From contig JAUVMS010000128.1 in NCBI GenBank assembly GCA_030600135.1, positions 1 through 8,347 of the forward strand: a DNA stretch of 8,347 nucleotides, written 5' to 3'. The notes beneath the pieces are model-generated. The model was not told the DNA's origin and made no database searches. It saw only the letters and a program-made list of their open reading frames with translations. Position 1 is the stretch's first letter. Every line of letters starts with the position of its first letter. Shown here piece by piece: positions 1-4,521 of this stretch. Source of the stretch: Hyphomicrobiales bacterium (GTDB lineage: Bacteria > Pseudomonadota > Alphaproteobacteria > Rhizobiales > JAUVMS01). A program made the position numbers and the translations under genes.

Positions 1-481
1 CACACGACACGTGGCCCTCACAGACGTGGGTCGCGCCTATCTCGAACGCTCTCGCGAGTTGTTGAGCGAGTTCGACAGCCTCGAAGATTCGGTCCGGGCC
101 GAGCAGCCAGAAGACCTTCTCGAGCATCAATGCGTGGTCGACACGAATTTTCGCGCCGGCCCGGCGTGGCGTTTCCTGAGCGACGGCAAGACGATGTCGG
201 TTTCCGTTCCGGCCCGGCTCAACGTCAACAGCGCCAGCGCCGCCTGCCAGGCACTCACACGCGGCCTGGGCATTGGACTTTGCCCGGAATTCGCCATCGC
301 AAACGAGCTGGCACAGGGCCAACTCGTGCCGGTTCTCGAGGAGTTTGAAGGCGCCTACGAGCATAGCCTCTACCTCGTCTATCCTCATCGGCTTCACTTG
401 GCGCAGCGCGTTAGAGCGTTCATCGACTTTGCAACGGATTGGGTCGCGGCGCGCCCGGCTTGGCGATTGCCGGTCGGTTGA
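1..481 (+). CDS. LysR-family transcriptional regulator, 5' partial and apparently internally deleted
   Basis: The reading frame is open from base 2, so the gene starts outside the window. The first residues (TRHVALTDVGRAYLERSREL) match the end of the LysR helix-turn-helix domain and the start of its linker helix. After SVRAEQ (codon at 104-106) the protein passes directly to PEDLLEHQC. In LysR proteins that motif lies in the second lobe of the effector-binding domain, about 100 residues further on. The rest is a normal C-terminal half: a WRF segment, an N-x-A-x-A-x-x-Q-A-L stretch, GLGIGLCPEFA, and a VYPHR...VRAFIDF end. The first lobe of the ligand pocket is therefore missing, with the frame kept. 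The protein would probably bind DNA but not sense its effector normally. It may be decayed, or the assembly may be wrong here. The LysR assignment is firm; the deletion rests on knowledge of the family layout. Confidence 0.82.
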   Translation, partial: TRHVALTDVGRAYLERSRELLSEFDSLEDSVRAEQPEDLLEHQCVVDTNFRAGPAWRFLSDGKTMSVSVPARLNVNSASAACQALTRGLGIGLCPEFAIANELAQGQLVPVLEEFEGAYEHSLYLVYPHRLHLAQRVRAFIDFATDWVAARPAWRLPVG

Positions 482-491
482 CATTGCTGGT

Positions 492-511
492 GCGGTCGAC
501 GCGATGACCGC
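492..511. repeat. Small inverted repeat after the LysR-type gene
   Basis: GCGGTC (492-497) and GACCGC (506-511) form a perfect 6-bp stem with an 8-base loop, 11 bases after the LysR stop codon. No T-run follows, so it is at best a weak terminator or a chance repeat. The rest of the gap between 482 and 639 shows no gene and no clear promoter. Confidence 0.25.
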
Positions 512-639
512 GATACTCGGACCATCCGCACGGCGATGTGAATTGGCGTGATAAAAAGTGCTCTCGACATTCGCGACACTCACGCCATTTGAAGCGGGTC
601 GTCATCAACAACTCTCGTGACAAAGGACCCGTGGATCGC

Positions 640-1038
640 ATGACCAAATGGCTCGCTCTCGTGCTCGGCGCGGCACTATTGATTGGCGCACCCGCCGGCG
701 CTCAATCAACGCTCGCTCAAGACGCAATGATGATCAAGAATGCCAGCTTCAAGGGCGTTGGCGGACACGCCTCATCGGGCGACGTGGCAATTGTCAAAGA
801 GGGCAACGGGCACAAGATCGTGTTCAAGTCCAATTTCAGACTGGACGGCGCGCCCGATCCCAAGATCGCTTTTGGCAAGAATGGCTATGTCAAAGGTACG
901 ATTTTCGCCAAGTTGGGCAAACTCAAAGGCGAACAATCCTACGGTGTTCCCGCAAGCTATGATCTCAGCAATTTCAACGAGATATGGCTATGGTGCGAGA
1001 AATTTAACGTACCGTTGGCCGTTGCCACATTGAAGTGA
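640..1038 (+). CDS. Secreted DM13-domain protein
   Basis: This is a 132-residue protein with an N-terminal Sec signal peptide: a Lys, a hydrophobic core at about residues 4-17, and an A-G-A cleavage site near residue 21. The mature part contains the DM13 hallmark near the C-terminus, an Asn-Glu-Ile-Trp-Leu-Trp-Cys-Glu stretch (Cys119, the only cysteine). It also has a central LDGAPDPKIAFGKNGYVKG-like segment typical of this domain. DM13 domains are predicted to take part in extracytoplasmic redox or electron transfer; the substrate is unknown. The ATG at 640 is chosen because it begins the signal peptide. The frame is open upstream to 538, but that extension is Arg/His-rich and unlike a signal. 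An AAAGGA at 622-627 lies 12 bases before this ATG, and only 3 bases before an in-frame GTG at 631, so the start could shift by three codons. Downstream is a strong terminator. Export is inferred, and the partner is not known. Confidence 0.85.
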   Translation: MTKWLALVLGAALLIGAPAGAQSTLAQDAMMIKNASFKGVGGHASSGDVAIVKEGNGHKIVFKSNFRLDGAPDPKIAFGKNGYVKGTIFAKLGKLKGEQSYGVPASYDLSNFNEIWLWCEKFNVPLAVATLK

Positions 1039-1070
1039 CGCCCGAGTGACCCAACATAAGATATAGAAGA

Positions 1071-1112
1071 GGCGAGCCGCTCTCCCTGCACCCTCCCAAA
1101 AAGGTGCTCGCC
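1071..1112 (+). repeat. Alternative hairpins ahead of the terminator
   Basis: GGCGAGC (1071-1077) pairs with GCTCGCC (1106-1112), and GCACC (1088-1092) pairs with GGTGC (1103-1107). The two pairings share bases and exclude each other. They lie between the DM13 stop codon and the intrinsic terminator. They may only stabilise the 3' end of that transcript; no other role is evident. Confidence 0.25.
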
Positions 1113-1119
1113 AATTCCC

Positions 1120-1157
1120 AATGCCCGGCCGATCCCCCACCCCGGCCGGGCATTTTC
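1120..1157 (+). terminator. Rho-independent terminator after the DM13 gene
   Basis: A perfect 11-bp stem, AATGCCCGGCC (1120-1130) with GGCCGGGCATT (1144-1154), encloses a 13-base C-rich loop. TTTTCT (1153-1158) runs from the base of the stem. The T-run orientation indicates termination of plus-strand transcripts, so it closes the DM13 unit. It ends just before the stop codon of the convergent MarR gene. The opposite strand lacks a T-run after the stem, so termination of the MarR transcript here would be weak. Confidence 0.8.
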
Positions 1158-1162
1158 TATTG

Positions 1163-1627
1163 TTAGCCGCTTGCGCGACCGCCGTTAGCGTTAGCGATCA
1201 ACCGCTCCATCATGGCGGCGAATTGGTGTGCCTCGGAAGCTGTGAAGCCGGCCAAGAGGGCCTCGTCGATTTGCTCATCGATGCTGGCGAGATGGTCGAG
1301 CGCGCGACCCCTCTCGGTCAGATAGACGCGAACATGGCGGCGATCGTCAGGATCATGGCGGCGGGCCAGGAGCCCCTTGTTCTCCATCCGGCTGACGAGG
1401 CTACTGGTGCTCGGCTCCGTGGCACGATAGTGCTCGGCAAGCTGACCAACCGTGAGCCCGTCGCGCCGCCAGAGTGCCGTCAGAAGCACCCACTGCCGCA
1501 ACGTCAGACCGTGCTCAACCAGGCGCCGTTCGGAAAACTTCGTCGCCGTCTTGTTGGCCAGGCCCAACAGCCGCCTAATGGAGGGCAGGCGAGGGGCAGC
1601 GCGATCTTTGTCGTTAGTCGAAACCAT
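1163..1627 (-). CDS. MarR-family transcriptional regulator
   Basis: This 154-residue protein is about the usual MarR size. The winged-helix core is clear. The helix-turn-helix spans about residues 58-87 (LTVGQLAEHYRATEPSTSSL then VSRMENKGLL). It is followed by the wing at 91-104 with the family hallmark DPDDRRHVRVYLTERG. Dimerisation helices lie at both ends. MarR proteins are dimeric repressors that usually release DNA when they bind small aromatic or phenolic ligands. This one has no cysteine, so thiol-based oxidant sensing is unlikely. It is divergent from the NnrU-type gene, and a palindrome at 1668-1684 lies 41-57 bases upstream of its start, which fits autoregulation and control of the neighbour. 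The start is uncertain: ATG at 1627 is chosen, ATG at 1639 is possible, and neither has a clear ribosome site. The frame stays open much further upstream only because it runs antisense through the neighbour. Confidence 0.92.
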   Translation of the reverse strand: MVSTNDKDRAAPRLPSIRRLLGLANKTATKFSERRLVEHGLTLRQWVLLTALWRRDGLTVGQLAEHYRATEPSTSSLVSRMENKGLLARRHDPDDRRHVRVYLTERGRALDHLASIDEQIDEALLAGFTASEAHQFAAMMERLIANANGGRASG

Positions 1628-1644
1628 TGGCGACAACATTGGTA

Positions 1645-1672
1645 TTGAATTCGTTAGTGCCCTAAATATCAT
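1645..1672 (+). promoter_or_regulatory. Candidate sigma-70-type promoter for the NnrU-type gene
   Basis: TTGAAT (1645-1650) and TATCAT (1667-1672) have a 16-base spacer and resemble -35 and -10 boxes reading towards the NnrU-type gene, about 100 bases before its start. The -10 box overlaps the palindrome at 1668-1684, so a bound repressor would block it. This is a consensus-based guess; alphaproteobacterial promoters often deviate. Confidence 0.3.
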
Positions 1673-1684
1673 TGTTGCAATGAT
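1668..1684. promoter_or_regulatory. Candidate MarR operator palindrome
   Basis: ATCATTG, a 3-base spacer (TTG), then CAATGAT form a perfect 7-bp inverted repeat 17 bases long. It sits in the 144-base gap between the divergent MarR and NnrU-type genes and overlaps the candidate -10 box. AT-rich palindromes of 16-20 bases in such gaps are the usual binding sites of MarR dimers. Binding by this particular MarR protein is inferred. Confidence 0.45.
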
Positions 1685-1771
1685 CAGCCCAGCTTGCAAA
1701 AGCAACGATGGTTCAGGGTTTGCCTTTTCCAGAGGCATGCGGGTCGGGCGAAACGCATAGGGGTTGCGAAT

Positions 1772-2338
1772 ATGATTTTGCTCTTGCTGGGGGTCGTGAT
1801 TTGGAGCGGCGTGCACTTCATTCCGTCGCTCGGGATTGGTCTTCGCCAATCGCTGATCGAGCGATTTGGCGTACGGACCTATAAGATCGGCTTCGCGCTC
1901 GCCATCGTCGCCTCGATCGTGCTCATGGTGTTGGGTTGGCGGGCCATGGACCCGGTCGCCGTCTACGACCCGCCGGCCTGGGCGCCGCCAATTACGAGCC
2001 TTGCCGTACTTGCCGCGTTCATTCTGTTTGCGGCGGCGCATGCCAAGACCAACATCAAGCGCTTCCTGCGACATCCCCAGCTAACGGGCATTGTTGTGTG
2101 GGCGGTGGGGCATCTGCTGGCCAATGGCGACAATCGCTCGCTGATCCTATTCGGCGGGCTTGGTTTGTGGGCGATTGCCGAGATCTTTGTCATCAATCGA
2201 CGTGACGGTGTGTGGCAGAAGCCCGATTCTGTGCCGCTGACCAACGAGCTGATGACCGCCGCCAAAGGATTGGTGATTTTCGTCGTTGTCATATTTGCTC
2301 ATCCCTACCTGTTCGGCGTGTCGCCCCTACCGCACTAG
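1772..2338 (+). CDS. NnrU-family integral membrane protein
   Basis: This is a 188-residue hydrophobic protein with about five to six membrane segments (roughly 1-16, 38-57, 74-90, 103-118, 122-141 and 163-182). The NnrU hallmark is plain at 100-120: RHPQLTGIVVWAVGHLLANG followed by Asp, then a SLILFGGLGLW segment. NnrU was first described in denitrifiers next to nitric oxide reductase genes, but the domain is widespread in proteobacteria and its biochemical role is unsettled. No nitrite or nitric oxide reductase gene lies in this window. The ATG at 1772 is preceded by AGGGG at 1759-1763 (8-base gap) and starts directly in the first membrane helix. The frame is open back to 1694, but that part is basic and not family-like. 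The gene is divergent from a MarR gene and is probably controlled by it. Confidence 0.88.
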   Translation: MILLLLGVVIWSGVHFIPSLGIGLRQSLIERFGVRTYKIGFALAIVASIVLMVLGWRAMDPVAVYDPPAWAPPITSLAVLAAFILFAAAHAKTNIKRFLRHPQLTGIVVWAVGHLLANGDNRSLILFGGLGLWAIAEIFVINRRDGVWQKPDSVPLTNELMTAAKGLVIFVVVIFAHPYLFGVSPLPH

Positions 2339-2389
2339 CAGTGGGCATGGGAGCTGCGGGAGCATTGCTCTAGGCAACGCCGTCTCGAG

Positions 2390-2403
2390 CGATCGAGCAA
2401 ATG
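2390..2403. repeat. Short GNRA-type hairpin in the NnrU-USP gap
   Basis: Within the gap 2339-2497, CTCGA, the tetraloop GCGA and TCGAG form a minimal 5-bp stem near 2386-2399. No T-run follows, so it is not a convincing terminator. Apart from the ribosome site just before 2498, I see no gene and no persuasive promoter in this gap. Confidence 0.15.
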
Positions 2404-2497
2404 GTTTCACGACGTCGGATTGCAACTATTCAATGCCGTGCGCGCTCCGCCAATCCCCAGTATGATGGCGGTGACCCACAACAACGGAGAGGAAGTC

Positions 2498-3337
2498 ATG
2501 GCAATCAAGGATCTGCTTATTGCCTATGATGGTAGCGACGCGGCCAAGTCCGCGACCCACATGGCCGTCAAGATGGCGGAGAAGTACGATGCGGCGCTGA
2601 CGGGTGCGTACGTCTACTGGCCGCAGCAGTATGGCAGCGACGTCAAGCGATGGATCTCGCAGGATGTGCTCGCGACCATGCGTGATGCCGAGCGGCAAGC
2701 GGCCGACGAACTGGGACAATCGTTTCGCGAACTGGTGGCGGCGATCGGGCCCTCACGGCCGGTCAGCTGGATCGTCGAGCCCGGCCAGGCGGGGCCGATG
2801 CTGGCGCGGATCGGGCGCTTCCACGACATCCTCATGGTTGGGCAATTCGTCGGTGCGCTGAGGCGCGAACGGGGCGCGCTTGATCCTGAAGACCTGGTGC
2901 AGCGTGCCGGCCGGCCAATCATCATCGTGCCGGAGAACCACGACACGCAGCCGTTCAAGGAGCATGCCGCCGTGGCCTGGGATGGCAGCAAAGCGGCGGC
3001 GCGGGCGCTTTCCGATGCCATGCAGATCCTGGAAACCAAGAACAAGCTCGACATATTGACGGTGGAAACCGGGCGCACGCGCGACCACTACGCGCCCATG
3101 CCCGAGCGTGACATCGTGGCCCACCTCAAGCGGCACGGTGTCGAAGCGCAAGTGGTCAAGCTGGATGCATCGTCCGGACATGTCGGCGACGCGATCCTCG
3201 ACCATTGCAAGGCAACAGGCCCCGACGTGCTGGTCATGGGTGCCTATGGCCGGGCGAAATTCGGCTCGCTCATTTTCGGCGGGGTCACGACCCATATTTT
3301 GGAGAACATGAACGTGCCGGTGTTGATGTCGCACTAA
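2498..3337 (+). CDS. Universal stress protein, tandem UspA domains
   Basis: This 279-residue cytoplasmic protein is built from two UspA folds. Domain 1 is at about 4-145: the first strand KDLLIAYDGS, closing with GRPIIIVPE. Domain 2 is at about 155-279: HAAVAWDGSKAAARAL, then DVLVMGAYGR and a C-terminal GGVTTHILENMNVPVLMSH. Universal stress proteins accumulate in starvation and stress; some bind ATP and many act through dimers. Domain 2 keeps G248-x2-G251 followed nine residues later by G261, but the expected Ser/Thr after it is Gly262. Domain 1 lacks the glycine motif. ATP binding is therefore doubtful, at least in domain 1. The ATG at 2498 has a strong GGAGAGG at 2486-2492 just before it. 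The frame is open back to 2420, but that extension is not family-like. The gene converges with hemF. Confidence 0.93.
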   Translation: MAIKDLLIAYDGSDAAKSATHMAVKMAEKYDAALTGAYVYWPQQYGSDVKRWISQDVLATMRDAERQAADELGQSFRELVAAIGPSRPVSWIVEPGQAGPMLARIGRFHDILMVGQFVGALRRERGALDPEDLVQRAGRPIIIVPENHDTQPFKEHAAVAWDGSKAAARALSDAMQILETKNKLDILTVETGRTRDHYAPMPERDIVAHLKRHGVEAQVVKLDASSGHVGDAILDHCKATGPDVLVMGAYGRAKFGSLIFGGVTTHILENMNVPVLMSH

Positions 3338-3340
3338 AGG

Positions 3341-3413
3341 GTTGGAGCCGTTGAGGACATCGTCAGTTCAGGTTCGCAAGACATAAGCCGGCAGCGTAAC
3401 CCCTGGCCCCAAC
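3341..3413. repeat. Long-loop inverted repeat between convergent USP and hemF genes
   Basis: GTTGGAGCC (3341-3349) and GGCCCCAAC (3405-3413) are complementary over 9 bp except one position, which becomes a G-U wobble in a minus-strand transcript. The repeat fills the 79-base gap between the two stop codons. The 55-base loop and the lack of a T-run make it a poor intrinsic terminator. It could help form 3' ends or be chance. Confidence 0.2.
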
Positions 3414-3416
3414 TCG

Positions 3417-4319
3417 TCACGGCCACTTCACAACGGGCGGCATGGAGGAGAGGATCGACTCCACATTGCCGCCGGTCTTCAGGCCGAAGACGGTGCCGCG
3501 GTCGTAGAGCAGGTTGAACTCGACATAGCGGCCGCGGCGGATGAGCTGTTCTTCGCGGTCGGCCTCGGTCCAGGGCGTATTGAAGTTACGCCTGACGAGT
3601 TCCGGATAAACTTTTAGGAAGCTACGCCCGACATCCTGGGTGAAGGCAAAATCGGCCTCCCAATCGCCGGTTTCCAGATAGTCGTAGAAAATCCCGCCGA
3701 TGCCACGCATTTCATCGCGGTGCTTGAGATAAAAATACTCGTCGCACCAGTCCTTGTAGCGCTCGTAGTCGGCAACGGCGTGGGGCGCGCAAGCCTCATT
3801 CATGGCCTGGTGAAAGGTGATCGTATCCGGATCGTCCTGGGTGCGGCGGCGATCGAGAACCGGGGTCAGATCGGCGCCACTGCCGAACCACGCCTTCGTG
3901 GTGACAACAAAGCGGGTGTTCATGTGAACCGCCGGCACATTCGGGTTCTGCAGGTGGGCGATGAGCGAGATGCCCGATGCCCAAAACTGCGGATCATCTT
4001 CGGCGCCTGGGATCTGGTCGCGAAACTCAGGGGCGAACTCGCCATGGACGGTGGAGGTATGAACGCCAACCTTTTCGAAGACGCGGCCCGACATCAGGGA
4101 CATGACACCACCGCCGCCGGGCGTGCCTGTATGATCGGTGCGCTGCCAAGGCGTTTGCACGAACCTGCCGGGCTCTCGGTCGGACAGAGGCCCCGTTAGA
4201 TCGCCCTCGAGATCCTCGAAGGCCGAGCAGGTTTGATCACGCAAGTCCTCGAACCAAAGCCTTGCCCGCTCCTTGTGCTCCGCCAACTCGATTCCGGTGT
4301 CGGTTTCCGTTTTTTGCAT
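3417..4319 (-). CDS. hemF: Oxygen-dependent coproporphyrinogen III oxidase
   Basis: HemF converts coproporphyrinogen III to protoporphyrinogen IX by two oxidative decarboxylations that use O2, a late step of haem and chlorophyll synthesis. The protein is 300 residues, the normal length. The start of the fold (ERARLWFEDLRD...FEDLEGD) is at 17-40. The Gly-rich TGTPGGGGVMSLMSGRVFEK lies at 64-83 and the GSGADLTPVL stretch at 147-155. The family signature is at 189-213, KDWCDEYFYLKHRDEMRG then IGGIFYD, with Tyr where Phe is commoner. The C-terminal RRGRYVEFNLLYDRGTVFGL at 261-280 is also intact. ATG at 4319 is preferred because family members begin shortly before the ERAR helix. ATG at 4403 would add 28 residues and run into the opposite-strand leader; neither start has a strong ribosome site. 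It is a soluble homodimer in the family. It would work in aerobic growth, in contrast to the radical-SAM enzyme HemN. Confidence 0.97.
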   Translation of the reverse strand: MQKTETDTGIELAEHKERARLWFEDLRDQTCSAFEDLEGDLTGPLSDREPGRFVQTPWQRTDHTGTPGGGGVMSLMSGRVFEKVGVHTSTVHGEFAPEFRDQIPGAEDDPQFWASGISLIAHLQNPNVPAVHMNTRFVVTTKAWFGSGADLTPVLDRRRTQDDPDTITFHQAMNEACAPHAVADYERYKDWCDEYFYLKHRDEMRGIGGIFYDYLETGDWEADFAFTQDVGRSFLKVYPELVRRNFNTPWTEADREEQLIRRGRYVEFNLLYDRGTVFGLKTGGNVESILSSMPPVVKWP

Positions 4320-4369
4320 CTTGTTGCGCTCAAACCTCTTTTCCTTGCCGATGAAATTCGTATATAAAG

Positions 4370-4380
4370 CGGACCGTCCG
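4370..4380. promoter_or_regulatory. Palindrome in the hemF/ABC divergent region
   Basis: CGGAC, a central C, then GTCCG form a perfect 11-base palindrome. It lies beside a TATATAAA stretch (4361-4368) that could serve as a -10 box in either direction, since TATATA is self-complementary. No convincing -35 was found on either strand. It may be an operator for hemF, for the leader/ABC unit, or for both. Confidence 0.25.
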
Positions 4381-4383
4381 AAC

Positions 4384-4393
4384 AAGGAGGTGA
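4384..4393 (+). promoter_or_regulatory. Perfect 10-base Shine-Dalgarno of the leader mini-ORF
   Basis: AAGGAGGTGA is fully complementary to the conserved 3' end of 16S rRNA. The GGAGG core ends 5 bases before the ATG at 4396, an ideal spacing. It is by far the strongest ribosome site in the window, stronger than that of the ABC gene downstream. Confidence 0.7.
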
Positions 4394-4395
4394 CG

Positions 4396-4425
4396 ATGTT
4401 CATCGCGCTCGTGCTTATTCGCTGA
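4396..4425 (+). CDS. Nine-residue leader peptide MFIALVLIR upstream of the ABC transporter
   Basis: ATG at 4396 follows a perfect ribosome site and encodes nine mostly hydrophobic residues before TGA at 4423-4425. The frame is the same as that of the ABC gene, and there is no further stop between 4426 and the ABC start at 4522. Three readings are possible. It may be a regulatory leader whose translation controls the exporter, as leader peptides do for some antibiotic-resistance genes. It may be the true start of a longer transporter broken by one nonsense codon. Or it may be a chance site. The 28 or more codons after the TGA are not membrane-like and do not look conserved, so the leader reading is favoured. 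Function is inferred only. Confidence 0.4.
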   Translation: MFIALVLIR

Positions 4426-4480
4426 CGTGCGGCGGTTCCAAATTTTTGCGCAGCGCATGACGCTCCGCCAGCCGCAACGT
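4425..4480 (+). other. Bulged hairpin in the ABC transporter leader
   Basis: ACGTGCGGC (4425-4433) pairs with GCCGCAACGT (4471-4480) with one bulged A. This closes a loop that holds an 11-base palindrome, TGCGC-A-GCGCA (4447-4457). The 5' arm begins at the stop codon of the leader peptide, so a ribosome paused there would prevent the stem. GCTCC (4462-4466) or TCCAA (4437-4441) could pair with the ABC ribosome site at 4508-4516. This arrangement could allow attenuation but was only found by eye. Confidence 0.35.
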
Positions 4481-4521
4481 CAATTCACCCTGACGAACGA
4501 CCTGCCTGGTTGGAGCTACCC

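Noticed and set aside
538..639. Upstream extension of the DM13 protein (Arg/His/Ser-rich)
   Set aside because: It would bury the signal peptide behind a basic, low-complexity stretch derived from short CGACAY/CACTCACGC-like repeats near 570-592. This is probably untranslated leader.
1628..2074. Long N-terminal extension of the MarR frame on the minus strand
   Set aside because: It runs antisense through the NnrU-type gene, is Arg/His/Pro-rich and has no MarR-like content. MarR proteins are about 150 residues, so the start near 1627 is right.
2404..2440. Promoter-like TTTCAC...TATTCA upstream of the USP gene
   Set aside because: The match to consensus is poor (about half of the -10 positions) and there is no supporting operator, so it is not listed as a feature.
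4423..4480. TGA as a selenocysteine codon with the following hairpin as a SECIS element
   Set aside because: The hairpin is longer than bacterial SECIS elements and has no evident GGU apical loop. A selenocysteine at position 10 of an ABC transporter has no precedent I know. A leader stop is the simpler reading.
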